From assembly GCA_963205185.1 (NCBI GenBank), contig CAUJHZ010000047.1:62001-126000 (forward strand): a stretch of 64,000 nt of DNA. The letters are read 5' to 3'. This DNA comes from Planctomycetota bacterium (GTDB lineage Bacteria; Planctomycetota; Phycisphaerae; Phycisphaerales; UBA5793). Made by a program: the position numbers and the translations under genes. A model generated the notes under the pieces. It ran no database searches, was not told the DNA's origin, and saw only the letters and a program-made list of their open reading frames with translations. This document shows positions 17,957 through 26,270 of this stretch, piece after piece (positions within the stretch are counted from its first letter, which is position 1; each line of letters opens with the position of its first letter).

Positions 17957-18244
17957 ATGGCACATAAAAAGGGACAGGGCTCGACCAAGAACGGCCGGGA
18001 TTCCAACCCCCAATACCGCGGCGTCAAACTGTTCGGCGGCCAGCGGGCCCAGGCCGGCTCGATCATCGTCCGCCAGGTCGGCACGCCCTACAAGGCTGGG
18101 TACATGGTCAAGCGCGCCAAGGATGATACGCTCTTCGCCATGTGCGACGGCACCGTGCGCTTCCGCAACCGCACCGTGGACATCATCCCCACCGATGATT
18201 CGATCCCGCGCTACACCGCCGTGGAAACGGCGACGAGCAACTGA
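17957..18244 (+). CDS. rpmA: 50S ribosomal protein bL27
   Basis: 95 aa, the usual length. It has the conserved start [17 protein letters not shown], without the cleavable extension seen in Firmicutes, and the [28 protein letters not shown] core. Its N-terminal tail reaches the peptidyl-transferase centre. GGAG sits about 9 nt before the ATG. Unusually, rplU (bL21) is not directly upstream; an exported-protein gene is there instead. A strong terminator follows. Confidence 0.97.
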   Translation: MAHKKGQGSTKNGRDSNPQYRGVKLFGGQRAQAGSIIVRQVGTPYKAGYMVKRAKDDTLFAMCDGTVRFRNRTVDIIPTDDSIPRYTAVETATSN

Positions 18245-18271
18245 CCGGCGCGACCGAGTTTGAATACCTTG

Positions 18272-18309
18272 CAGGAGCGGCCGGATTGGGGCCGCTCCTG
18301 TTCGTTTTT
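18272..18309 (+). terminator. Rho-independent terminator of rpmA
   Basis: An 11-bp perfect stem (CAGGAGCGGCC and its complement, 18272-18282 and 18290-18300) with a 7-nt loop, followed by TTCGTTTTT. Confidence 0.88.
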
Positions 18310-18410
18310 CTACTGGATCGGGCCGCCACTGAGCAGCGGCCCAGCGATGCTGAGCGCGAGTGCCAACGCAGCGTGCGGCACTTGGATCGCGACTCCCAGA
18401 TCCCAAGGCA

Positions 18411-18488
18411 TCTCACGCGGAGGCGCACAGAGCGCAGAGAATCCCGACTGGGATTTCAATTCTGCGCACCCGGCGCCTCTGCGTGAGA
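18411..18488. repeat. Inverted-arm dispersed repeat, copy 2
   Basis: A 78-bp element with arms TCTCACGCGGAGGCGC and GCGCCTCTGCGTGAGA and an internal small hairpin (AATCCC/GGGATT). It covers the last ten codons and stop of waaA, so the waaA C-terminus appears to be encoded by the repeat. Confidence 0.75.
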
Positions 18489-19763
18489 CCCTGCTTTGGA
18501 TCCTGAAGTGCGCGCGTGCATCAGATCGGTCAGCAGCCGCGCGTGCTCGGGCACGCTGCCCTGCTTCGACCGGATGACTTCGAGCCCGGCGGCGCCGAGT
18601 TGCTCGCGCCGCTGGGGGCCTGCAAGCAGCTGGGCAATGATCTGCGGCAGATGCTGCATGGTCGTCTGCACCATCCCCCCGCCGTCGAGCAGGGCGCGGG
18701 CCACGCTTTCGAAGTTGCGCACATCCGGGCCGACGATGACGGCCTTGCCCAACGCGATGGGCTCCATCATGTCGCTGCCGCGCTGGTTGGAGAACGTGCG
18801 GCCGACGATGACGAGATCGGCCAGCGCGTACGCGGCGCGGAGTTCGCCGATCGAGTCGAGCAGAAAGCGGAAAACGTACCTGTCCCGTTTATTCGGCGCA
18901 TTGTTGACCTGCGAGCGCCGCACACACGGCTGCAATACGCGCGCCGCTTCGTCGAAATGCTCGGGCTTGCGCGGCGCAACGATCAATTGGACATCAGCGG
19001 GCACGGCGGCCGCGATCAGCCCTTCCTCGCCCGAGCCCGTCGAACCCGCGACGACGATCGGACGCGTGCGATCGAGCCCAAACAGATCCGCAAGCCGGTC
19101 CGCCGCTTCGCGCACACCTTCCTGCCCTTGCAGCGCGTTGTCCCACTTCATGGTCCCGGCGACGCGCACGTGCTCGGGCCGGGCGCCCACGGCGATGAAT
19201 CGCTCGGCGATCGCCTCATCCTGCGCCACCACCAGGCTCAGCCGGCGAAACGACGGGCGCACGAGCGGCCCGAGCCGCCGGTAGCGCGGGAAACTCCGAT
19301 CGGAAAGCCGGCCGTTGATCACGGCGACGGGGATCCCCCGCTGCTCGCACAGGCGCGTGAAGTTCGGCCAGACTTCGAGTTCGACGAGGGCGACGAGATC
19401 CGGCCGCGTGGCGTCGAGAAATCGACGCACCGCCCGGCTGAAGTCCAGCGGGTAGCGCACCACGGCGTGGTCGTCGGCAAAGAGCGAGCGGGCCCGGGCC
19501 AGGCCGGTGTCGGTCGTCGTCGCGATGACGATCTCAAACTGCCGGGCCAGAAGCGCGACCAGGCTGCGGATCGCGTTCACCTCGCCGACGCTGACAGCGT
19601 GAAACAGGAGGCGCGGCCGGCGCGGCGGGGGCAGCGGAGCCACGTGGCCGAGCCGGGCCCGCAGATCGATGCGCGGCTTGCCGCGCAGCGGCCGCACAAT
19701 GAGCCACAGCGGCGCCGTGACAAGCGCAGTCAGGAAATAGACAACATCCACCACCAGCGACAT
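18456..19763 (-). CDS. waaA: 3-deoxy-D-manno-octulosonic acid (Kdo) transferase
   Basis: A 435-aa GT-B (GT30) glycosyltransferase that adds Kdo to lipid A precursor at the inner membrane. One N-terminal membrane anchor (residues 1-22) is followed by FHAVSVGEVNAIRSLVALL (family motif with the catalytic Glu in VGE), LVELEVWPNFTRLCEQRG, and the C-terminal GGxxMMEPIALGKAV-like region (GSDMMEPIALGKAVIVGP). Its presence implies an LPS-bearing envelope. The last ~10 residues come from the dispersed repeat. TAGAAT lies 7 nt before the ATG and no SD is visible. Confidence 0.93.
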   Translation of the reverse strand: MSLVVDVVYFLTALVTAPLWLIVRPLRGKPRIDLRARLGHVAPLPPPRRPRLLFHAVSVGEVNAIRSLVALLARQFEIVIATTTDTGLARARSLFADDHAVVRYPLDFSRAVRRFLDATRPDLVALVELEVWPNFTRLCEQRGIPVAVINGRLSDRSFPRYRRLGPLVRPSFRRLSLVVAQDEAIAERFIAVGARPEHVRVAGTMKWDNALQGQEGVREAADRLADLFGLDRTRPIVVAGSTGSGEEGLIAAAVPADVQLIVAPRKPEHFDEAARVLQPCVRRSQVNNAPNKRDRYVFRFLLDSIGELRAAYALADLVIVGRTFSNQRGSDMMEPIALGKAVIVGPDVRNFESVARALLDGGGMVQTTMQHLPQIIAQLLAGPQRREQLGAAGLEVIRSKQGSVPEHARLLTDLMHARTSGSKAGSHAEAPGAQN

Positions 19764-19770
19764 GGCCGGG

Positions 19771-19776
19771 ATTCTA
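19771..19776 (-). promoter_or_regulatory. -10 box of a probably leaderless gene (waaA)
   Basis: On the minus strand TAGAAT is placed 7 nt before the waaA ATG (19763). The opposite-strand SMR gene has the same layout, so the two promoters lie back to back. Confidence 0.45.
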
Positions 19777-19808
19777 CTGCGGCGGGTCGGCCGCCGATCG
19801 ACGCCCCG

Positions 19809-19814
19809 TAGAAT
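19809..19814 (+). promoter_or_regulatory. -10 box of a probably leaderless gene (SMR)
   Basis: TAGAAT is placed 6 nt before the ATG at 19821, with no Shine-Dalgarno sequence. Confidence 0.45.
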
Positions 19815-19820
19815 CGCGGC

Positions 19821-20192
19821 ATGACCATCCTTTACATGCTGCTGGCGATCGCGTTCGAGACCGGCTGGGCGGTGGCGATGAAGGCTTCCCATGGGCTGAC
19901 CCGGCCGCTGCCGGCGGCCATCACCATCGTCTGCTACCTGCTGAGCGTGGTTTTTCTCGCCATGGCGGCCAAGCGGATGGACCTGGGGGCCGCTTACGCC
20001 ATCTGGGCCGGGTCCGGGGCGGTGCTGATCGCGGTGGCGGGGGCGGCGGCGTTCGGCGAGACCCTCTCGCCGGGCCGGGTGATCTCGATCGGCCTGATTG
20101 TCGCCGGGATCGTGGGGATTCATCTCTCCGGCAGGCCGCCGCAGGCGGCTCAGACGGGCCAGCAGGCCGCTTCTTTGGCCGATTCAGGCTGA
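19821..20192 (+). CDS. Small multidrug resistance (SMR) family transporter
   Basis: 123 aa with four membrane helices, as in EmrE/Gdx. The essential membrane Glu is E13 (LLAIAFETGWAVAMK). The family motif AAYAIWAGSGAVLIAV is present. Gdx/SugE (guanidinium export) or EmrE-type (quaternary ammonium) cannot be separated with confidence, and the subgroup is left open. It is divergent from waaA. Confidence 0.92.
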   Translation: MTILYMLLAIAFETGWAVAMKASHGLTRPLPAAITIVCYLLSVVFLAMAAKRMDLGAAYAIWAGSGAVLIAVAGAAAFGETLSPGRVISIGLIVAGIVGIHLSGRPPQAAQTGQQAASLADSG

Positions 20193-20357
20193 AGAGCCAA
20201 GGTTGGAGCGGCGATCAGCCAATATTTTCTCCCGGTCGTGACGCCCAAAACCGGGTCGTGCGTCTACTGTTTGTGATCGGCACACATGGCTCACGCCGGG
20301 CCGCTGAGCCCGGCTTATCAGACGCGTTCGAGACGGCGCAAGAGAGGGGTTGACCTC

Positions 20358-21599
20358 ATGGGAATGTTGAGCATTCGGCACCACGCAGCAATCGCAGCGA
20401 CCCTGGGCCTGCTGGCCCTGGCCCCCGCGGCGTCGGCCCAGTTGTTCGGCCGCACCACGCCCGGACCCGATGGCGACACGACCTACGTCCGCGCGGCGAA
20501 CATCAAGTTCGAGAACGAAGAGCATGATTTCGGCGTCGTGCCCGACACGAACCAGGCCGTCTGCAACTTCAAGTTCACCAACGTCGGCAACGACATGCTG
20601 ATCATCTCGGAAGTGACCAGCGAGTGCGGCTGCACCGTGCCCGAACTCAAGGTGCGCGACTACCTGCCCGGCGAGAGCGGCACCATCGAAGTGCGCTTCG
20701 AACCCAAGGACCGCCCCGGCAAGCACCGCAAGGCGATCACCATCAAGTCCAACGACGTCAACTCGATCAACGGCGAGCGCAAGGTCTACATCGACGTGGA
20801 CGTTCGCCAGGCGGTCAAGCTCTCCGTGCCGTCGCTCGCCATCGGCCGGCTCATCTACGGCCAGGGCGGCAGCGGCGAGGTGACGCTCACCTCGAAGCGC
20901 GACGTCTTCGAGATCGTCAATACCGATGTGGCCGGCTCGAACCTCAAGGCCGAAATCGTCAAGAAGGAAGACGTCACCGACGACGACGGCTCCCCAGCCC
21001 ATGCCATCACCGTGAGATTCACCGTCGATCCCGCGGCCCCGATGGGCTACCTCGATCGGCAGATCATGTTCACCACCAAGCTGACCAAAGAAGACAGCGC
21101 CGAAACCTTCGAGCACCTCGTGCGATTCCACGTGAGCGCGCACATCGCCGGTCAGTTGCAGGCCACGCCGGACCGTCTCACGTTCGGCACCCCGGCCGCG
21201 GGCGAGAAGTTCGAGCGCCAGGTCACGATCTACAACCTGGCCAATAAGCCGTTCAAGATCACCAACCTCCGCGTCGAAGCGCCTGAGAATCTCAAACTGA
21301 CCGTTTCGCACGACACCATCGCGATCAACGGCAAGGAGGTGCCGCGCGTGCGCGTCGAGGGCTACGCTCCGGAAGAGCGCGGCAGCTTCAACGGCAAGAT
21401 CTTCGTCTCCACCGACCTGCCCAACGAGAAGGATCTCGAAATCACCTTCTTCGGCAGCGTCCGGGCGAGCAACCGCGGCCCGATCGTGATCCCCGGCCAG
21501 AAGTCCAACGGCGACAGCGACAGCGACGGCAGCGCCACCGGCGGCGGGGCGGCGACCAGGAGCCAGCCCCAGGCGGATGACGGCTCGGACGATCACTGA
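20358..21599 (+). CDS. Secreted DUF1573 protein
   Basis: A 413-aa exported protein (signal peptide 1-26, ending ASAQ). It carries a DUF1573 domain: HDFGVVPDTNQAVCNFKFTN, then SECGCTVPEL and YLPGESGTIEVRFEP, an Ig-like fold of the ASPM-SPD-2-Hydin type. A second Ig-like segment follows at about 240-390 (VTIYNLANKPFKI). The tail is Gly/Asp/Ser-rich. The ATG at 20358 has GAGAGGGG 8 nt upstream. It is followed by rhodanese and MauE genes with short gaps, forming a probable operon. Confidence 0.88.
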   Translation: MGMLSIRHHAAIAATLGLLALAPAASAQLFGRTTPGPDGDTTYVRAANIKFENEEHDFGVVPDTNQAVCNFKFTNVGNDMLIISEVTSECGCTVPELKVRDYLPGESGTIEVRFEPKDRPGKHRKAITIKSNDVNSINGERKVYIDVDVRQAVKLSVPSLAIGRLIYGQGGSGEVTLTSKRDVFEIVNTDVAGSNLKAEIVKKEDVTDDDGSPAHAITVRFTVDPAAPMGYLDRQIMFTTKLTKEDSAETFEHLVRFHVSAHIAGQLQATPDRLTFGTPAAGEKFERQVTIYNLANKPFKITNLRVEAPENLKLTVSHDTIAINGKEVPRVRVEGYAPEERGSFNGKIFVSTDLPNEKDLEITFFGSVRASNRGPIVIPGQKSNGDSDSDGSATGGGAATRSQPQADDGSDDH

Positions 21600-21645
21600 T
21601 CGCGCGCTGCAGGCGGCTTGGTACGTACAGCGCAGGGAGTGCCTC

Positions 21646-22326
21646 ATGGCGTGCAATCCGGTGAAATGCGCGGGCATGCAGATGGTCGTGCTGACCGCCG
21701 TAGCAGCCGGCGCCGCGACGCTGCACTTCTCGACCGCGACGAATCAGCGCGCGTTGATGGATGACTTCCTCAAGGCATCGGCCGGCGGTTCGAAGACGAC
21801 CATGCAGCCTGAAATCACTCCTGCCGAGGCGACCGACCCCGTCTCCGCCGATGGATCCGGCGCAGCGCCCGGCGGCGAGGAAATCGCGGCGAACTCGACG
21901 GAGGCCCCCACGAACCCGGCGCTCGACAGCGGGCCGGCGGTCCTGCGCGGACTTGAGGCGATGATCACGGTCGAGCAGGCGGTGGAGATCTACAACCTGC
22001 CCTACGTGGACCCGGAGGCGCCGCTGGTGTTCTTCCTCGATGCGCGCGAGCGCGACGAGTATGAGAAGGGCCACATTCTTGACGCCTACCACGTCACGCC
22101 GCAGAGCTTTTTCAACGACACGCTGCCCGAAGAGATGGACCAGTGGCCCAAGGATTCGATCATCGTGGTCTATTGCTCGGGAGGCGATTGCGACGCCTCG
22201 CACCTCGTCGAGACACGGCTCCGGCTCGAGAAGCAATTCACCCGCGTCTACGTGATGGGTGATGGCTATCCGGGATGGACCGGCCTGAACCTGCCGACCG
22301 AAACCGGGCCGCGCCAGTCGAACTGA
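21646..22326 (+). CDS. Membrane-anchored rhodanese-like protein
   Basis: 226 aa. An N-terminal hydrophobic segment (about 10-30) anchors it with the rest outside. The rhodanese domain (about 105-220) has FLDARERDEYEKGHILDA and the active-site loop VVYCSGGDCDAS with a Cys in place for persulfide chemistry. The linker (40-100) is Ala/Pro/Gly-rich. GGGAG is 7 nt before ATG 21646. It lies between the DUF1573 and MauE genes, which suggests a periplasmic sulfur or thiol role. Confidence 0.88.
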   Translation: MACNPVKCAGMQMVVLTAVAAGAATLHFSTATNQRALMDDFLKASAGGSKTTMQPEITPAEATDPVSADGSGAAPGGEEIAANSTEAPTNPALDSGPAVLRGLEAMITVEQAVEIYNLPYVDPEAPLVFFLDARERDEYEKGHILDAYHVTPQSFFNDTLPEEMDQWPKDSIIVVYCSGGDCDASHLVETRLRLEKQFTRVYVMGDGYPGWTGLNLPTETGPRQSN

Positions 22327-22345
22327 ACCACCAGCGGAGCAAGCC

Positions 22346-22894
22346 GTGGCGTCAACATGCAATGAGAATCCAACGCTGCCCGCCGGCGCCCGGGTGGGCC
22401 TGCTGGTGGCGCGCCTGGTCATGGGCGGGCTGTTTCTGTTCAGCGGCGCGGCGAAGCTGGGCTGGGTGCTGGCGTTGAAGTCGTTTGGCCCGCTCGAAGG
22501 GCTTGGCAGGCAGGGCATCGACCCCGCGGCCTTCGCCGGCACGATCAAGGGCTTTCGCATCCTGCGTGCGGATCTCATCCCCGCGGCTGCGTTCGCGCTG
22601 CCGTGGCTGGAAGTCGTGTGCGCCGCGGCGCTGATCGTCGGGCTGGGCACGCGCGGCGCGGCGCGGATAGTGATCGTGCTGCTGCTGCTCTTCTGCGCTG
22701 CGATGATCAGCGTCATCGTGCGCGACATCGATGTGGACTGCACCTGCTTTGGCAAGTTCCTCGGCGGCGCCGTGGACTGGCTGAGCATCGCCCGCAACGT
22801 CGGCCTGATGGCCATCATGTGGCCGGTGGCCAAATGGGGCGCGGGAACGCTGGCGCTCGAACACGCGGTGATGGGACGACCCGCGCAGGCGTGA
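22346..22894 (+). CDS. DoxX/MauE-family membrane protein
   Basis: 182 aa with four predicted membrane segments (LLVARLVMGGLFLFSGAAKL first). It has the Cys pair VDCTCFGKFLG in the loop between helices, as in MauE-like proteins that work with thiol oxidoreductases. It starts at GTG 22346 with GGAG 6 nt upstream. Third gene of the DUF1573-rhodanese-MauE cluster. Confidence 0.88.
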   Translation: MASTCNENPTLPAGARVGLLVARLVMGGLFLFSGAAKLGWVLALKSFGPLEGLGRQGIDPAAFAGTIKGFRILRADLIPAAAFALPWLEVVCAAALIVGLGTRGAARIVIVLLLLFCAAMISVIVRDIDVDCTCFGKFLGGAVDWLSIARNVGLMAIMWPVAKWGAGTLALEHAVMGRPAQA

Positions 22895-22900
22895 TTGCGG

Positions 22901-23284
22901 ATGGACATCCCGATCGAACAGATTCGAACGAAGTGGCGTGCATTGGCGGAAGCCGGCACGTTCGCTGAACTGTTCACGAGCGGCGAGACGCCTGTCGCGA
23001 TTATCATACCGTCGCACATCTATCACCATCGAGTTGACGACGAACTCACGCTGGAACTCGCGTTGATGGTGGTCGTGCATCCTGAAACAGGCGGACAGGT
23101 GCTCACGGCAATTCCACTTGAGGGCGTGGGTGACATCCGACCGAGCGATTACATACCGCCGCGGGGCTCGATGGCCGAGCAGGGCGGCTTTCACTGTGAG
23201 ATCAGTCCCGATGCAATCGAGCGGTTCTTTCGTGAGCAGCAGCCAACGGATCGCGATTCGACCGATCCTGCGCTGCCGGCGTGA
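22901..23284 (+). CDS. Conserved-looking protein of unknown function
   Basis: A 127-aa soluble protein beginning MDIPIEQIRTKWRALAEAG just after the MauE gene. No family recognised. It has a low-charge beta-rich middle (PVAIIIPSHIYHHRVDDELTLELAL). Its 3' end overlaps the end of the convergent zinc-ribbon gene by 83 bp (23202-23284), so one of the two ends could be mis-set. Codon use looks coding, but confidence is moderate. Confidence 0.6.
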   Translation: MDIPIEQIRTKWRALAEAGTFAELFTSGETPVAIIIPSHIYHHRVDDELTLELALMVVVHPETGGQVLTAIPLEGVGDIRPSDYIPPRGSMAEQGGFHCEISPDAIERFFREQQPTDRDSTDPALPA

Positions 23285-23804
23285 GTCGCGGCACGCGGCG
23301 GCCGCACTCGGGACAGGTGATGTCTTCCTCGAGCGCTTCGGGCAGGTGGCCGCGCAAATCGTAACCGCAGAACGGGCAGATGGACTCATCGAGATTGGCG
23401 AGCAGTTGGAACACGGCGAGCCGATTGCGTTTCAGATTCCAGAGGTGCTGCGCGGCGCCCGCAACGATGAATCCGAGCATCCCACCGGCCCAGAGAATGA
23501 TCACCTCCAGCACCAGATACCGGCGCGGAGGCAGCAGAAACGCTGCAAGCCATCCGCCGAGCAGCATGCCGATGACAAATGGCAGGATATACAGCGTGAG
23601 AAATCGCCACAGCCGTCGCGACTGGCTCTGAGCAGGGGTGGCCACAACCGTCAAGGCAAAGACCCGATCGCGGGGATCAGCCAGTCGGGCGAGTTCAGGG
23701 ATCGACCATGTGTAGATCCTCGCGAGGCCCAGGTACCACGCCTGACCAGCCGCGCCCTCCACGTAGGTGTGCAAACGATCGTACCAGCGGCCGTACACGA
23801 TCAA
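23202..23804 (-). CDS. Membrane protein with zinc ribbon
   Basis: About 200 aa. Two membrane segments (about 70-90 and 95-118) are followed by a zinc ribbon, CPFCGYDLRGHL ... ITCPECGRRV, of the kind common in planctomycete small membrane proteins. The start is either TTG 23804, overlapping the upstream stop as TTGA (translational coupling), or GTG 23798. Likely co-transcribed with the ankyrin gene. The C-terminal tail overlaps the convergent gene. Confidence 0.75.
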   Translation of the reverse strand: MIVYGRWYDRLHTYVEGAAGQAWYLGLARIYTWSIPELARLADPRDRVFALTVVATPAQSQSRRLWRFLTLYILPFVIGMLLGGWLAAFLLPPRRYLVLEVIILWAGGMLGFIVAGAAQHLWNLKRNRLAVFQLLANLDESICPFCGYDLRGHLPEALEEDITCPECGRRVPRLTPAAQDRSNRDPLAAAHERTARLHRD

Positions 23805-24946
23805 CGCTGGCCCGCGGCGCGCTCGGCCTCGGCTCGCGCGATGGCTTGCCGGGCCAGGGCCTGCACTTGCGGCCGCTCCACCGTGGCGTTGTGCTCCGCC
23901 CAGTCGAGCATGTTCGTCTCGCCGTTGTAACTGCGCTCCAGCGGGTCGGCGCCTGCGTCGAGCAGCGCCTCAAGCGTTGCGGCATGGCGATGGTGCGCTG
24001 CGACAGTGGCCAACGGCGGGCGATTGCGCACGTATCGCAAAGTGTGGTTCGGATCAGCGCCGGCAGCGCAAAGCAGCGCGATCATAGCCGGATGATCCGC
24101 CTCGACCGCCGAATACAGCGGCGTCCAGCGACCCTCGCCTTCGGCGTTGGGCGCAGAACCGGCGTCAAGCAGCCGGCGCACGAATTCGATTGAGCCAAAG
24201 CGGCTCGCAGCCCAGCTGAGCGGCGTGAACTGATAACGATCGCGCGCGTGAATCGAGGCGGGATTCTCGCGCAGAACCTGTTCAAACGCTTCAACGTCCT
24301 GCCGGATGATCGCCTGCGTGAGCGGCGGAAATGCGTCGAGGCTGCCGGGCTCCACAGGAAACTCGCCGCGCATGTACATGTCGTACACTGCGGAAAACAG
24401 CGGACCGAAGTCGTTCTGCTTCAGGTTCGCGACGAGTTGGGCCGTAATCCACTTTCGATCGGTCACGGGCAGGAGCAGCAGGCTGACTGAGAGATCACCC
24501 GCCGCGTACAGGGGGACTGAGGGCCAGTCGAAACCGACGGCCTGATTCGGATCTGCGCCGTAGTCGAGCAGCAGTTCCGTGAGGTCCACACTGCGCGCGG
24601 ATGAGCGGGCCGCATACTCGAGCGGCGAGAGTGAATCCGCATACAGGTTCGGATCGGCTCCGCCTTCGAGCAGCGCCTCGACCATTTCGACGTATTGAAG
24701 TTCGATGGCGGTTACAAGGAAGGTGCGCGTCTTCACGACATCGAAGTCGCCGGCGAGCAGAATCCCCATGAGTTGGCCGCGCACATAGCTGAGATTCGGA
24801 TCGGCGCCTTCGTTGAGGAGCCTGGTGGCCAGTGCAACGTCATTGGCCAGCACCGCATCACCGAGCCGGCCGCTGTTGCAGCCTGCGTTGAGCAGAAGAC
24901 ACAGGATCGCCGGGACCGCCATGAGAGGTTGCGTCAATCGTCCCAC
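23801..24946 (-). CDS. Ankyrin-repeat lipoprotein
   Basis: About 381 aa. A lipobox (LLLNAGC) near residue 20 marks an exported lipoprotein. Ankyrin repeats run over most of the protein, for example ATRLLNEGADPNL, LVEALLEGGADPNLYADSLSPLEYA-type units, LLDAGSAPNAEGEGRWTPLYSAV and LCAAGADPNHTL. These are protein-binding surfaces. The start is uncertain: GTG 24946 gives a basic residue before the hydrophobic core, ATG 24922 does not. It overlaps the next gene by 4 bp. Confidence 0.85.
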   Translation of the reverse strand: MGRLTQPLMAVPAILCLLLNAGCNSGRLGDAVLANDVALATRLLNEGADPNLSYVRGQLMGILLAGDFDVVKTRTFLVTAIELQYVEMVEALLEGGADPNLYADSLSPLEYAARSSARSVDLTELLLDYGADPNQAVGFDWPSVPLYAAGDLSVSLLLLPVTDRKWITAQLVANLKQNDFGPLFSAVYDMYMRGEFPVEPGSLDAFPPLTQAIIRQDVEAFEQVLRENPASIHARDRYQFTPLSWAASRFGSIEFVRRLLDAGSAPNAEGEGRWTPLYSAVEADHPAMIALLCAAGADPNHTLRYVRNRPPLATVAAHHRHAATLEALLDAGADPLERSYNGETNMLDWAEHNATVERPQVQALARQAIARAEAERAAGQR

Positions 24947-24954
24947 AAACAACT

Positions 24955-25875
24955 CTAGCTGCAGCCCGACGGTCGAGCTCCCGGGCGCAGACTCGGTTCA
25001 GCCGATGCTCCGGGTGCCCCGCTCGATCCGTCCCGTTCGGACAGACGGCCGTGCGGCGACTGCTTGCGAGCCGGCGGGCGACCGCGTTCGCTCTTGACCG
25101 GGCCCAGCGGGGTCAGGAGCATTCCGCGGAGCGTGTCGGTGTCGGCGGGGCTGTAGCCGTCGAGGCCGAGTTCGATCTGCTGCACCTCATCGCGGACGCG
25201 ATAGGTGCCGAACAGGCGGTCCCAGAAGGAAAAGATCGCCGAGTAGTTCGAGTCGGTCTCGCGTTCCCAGCGCGAATGGTGCACCCAATGCATGCGCGGC
25301 GTGACGATGACGGTGCGCAGCACTCGGTCGAGACGCGTCGGTAGGTTCACGTTGGCGTGATGAAAAACAGAAGTCGTGAGCAGCAGGATCTTGAACGCGA
25401 GGATGTGCAGCACGCTGACGCCGAAGATGGGAACAGCCAGCGCCAGGCCGAACATGGACATGATGATCTCGCCGGTGTGGAAACGAAACGCCGTGGTCGA
25501 ATCGACTTCGGCGTCGTGGTGGTGCACGGCGTGGAATCGCCAGAGCAATGGCGCCTTGTGCCAGAGGATGTGCAGGAGGTAGTGCCAGAGATCCAGCAGC
25601 AGGATCGCCGTGGCAAGGGTGACCGGCGGCGAGAGACCAGGCGCGAGATGGAGCACACCAATCCCGTGCTCGCGCGATGCGAGCGAGAGCCAGAGCAGCA
25701 GCGGCGGAAAGACCAGGGCGCACAGCAAACCGTTTGCGGCGCCCAGCGCTACGTTGCGGATGCCGTGGGCCGTGCGGCCGCGCCGGTGGACAACGAGCGG
25801 CGCCCAACCCTCCGCGAGCCAGATGATCATCAGCGCCACCGCGGCGGCGGCGGCCGGGCCGGTGCTGTCAAACAT
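24955..25875 (-). CDS. Sterol desaturase / fatty acid hydroxylase family protein
   Basis: A 306-aa integral membrane di-iron enzyme. Its histidine clusters are HYLLH-ILWH, RFHAVHHHD and HWVHHS, matching the HX3H / HX2HH / HX2HH pattern of the family. It hydroxylates or desaturates a lipid; the substrate (hopanoid, fatty acid or alkylglycerol) is not determinable. The ~50-residue C-terminal tail is basic and low-complexity. ATG 25875 has GGAGGAG upstream; the reading frame is open to 26232 but that part is not family-like. Confidence 0.9.
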   Translation of the reverse strand: MFDSTGPAAAAAVALMIIWLAEGWAPLVVHRRGRTAHGIRNVALGAANGLLCALVFPPLLLWLSLASREHGIGVLHLAPGLSPPVTLATAILLLDLWHYLLHILWHKAPLLWRFHAVHHHDAEVDSTTAFRFHTGEIIMSMFGLALAVPIFGVSVLHILAFKILLLTTSVFHHANVNLPTRLDRVLRTVIVTPRMHWVHHSRWERETDSNYSAIFSFWDRLFGTYRVRDEVQQIELGLDGYSPADTDTLRGMLLTPLGPVKSERGRPPARKQSPHGRLSERDGSSGAPGASAEPSLRPGARPSGCS

Positions 25876-26270
25876 GCCTCTCCTCCACCCGGAGTATTCA
25901 CCGCCGGGATTAAGCCTTGATGAGCGGGCAGCGGGATAGGCCAGCGGGCGGGTCAGGTGCAGGCTGCCGGCGGCGCTTGCAAGGCGGCCGGTGGCGGTGT
26001 AGCATCGCGTTGGCCTTGTTGCCGCGCTCCCGTGGGCCGTCCAACTGCGTGCCCGGGTCCGATGCGGCCGTGACATTACCGAGTCAAAACTAGCAGCGCC
26101 CAAGCGGCGCCTATGCCGTCGCGCGCCTGCCACGAATGCAGGCCGCGCCGCATCGGTGCGCGTGCCCCGGCGCGGAAAGGAGCAGCCCATGAACTGACTC
26201 TTCGCAATCGCCACAGACGCATTGCGAGCCACGAAACACCTTCAACATTTTCATTGATGAGGAGTTCCCC
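25876..26270. other. Divergent intergenic region with a possible promoter
   Basis: A 395-bp gap between the hydroxylase gene (minus) and the vWA gene (plus). A plus-strand TTGCAA (25977-25982) and TAGCAT (26000-26005) with 17 bp between them form a promoter-like pair. A three-codon start-stop unit lies at 26189-26197. No other gene is convincing. Confidence 0.5.
26189..26197 (+). other. Start-stop mini-frame (Met-Asn-stop) with strong ribosome binding site
   Basis: AAAGGAG (26176-26182) precedes ATG AAC TGA by 6 nt. It is 73 nt upstream of the vWA start. It may be a regulatory upstream frame or the relic of a lost gene. Confidence 0.35.
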
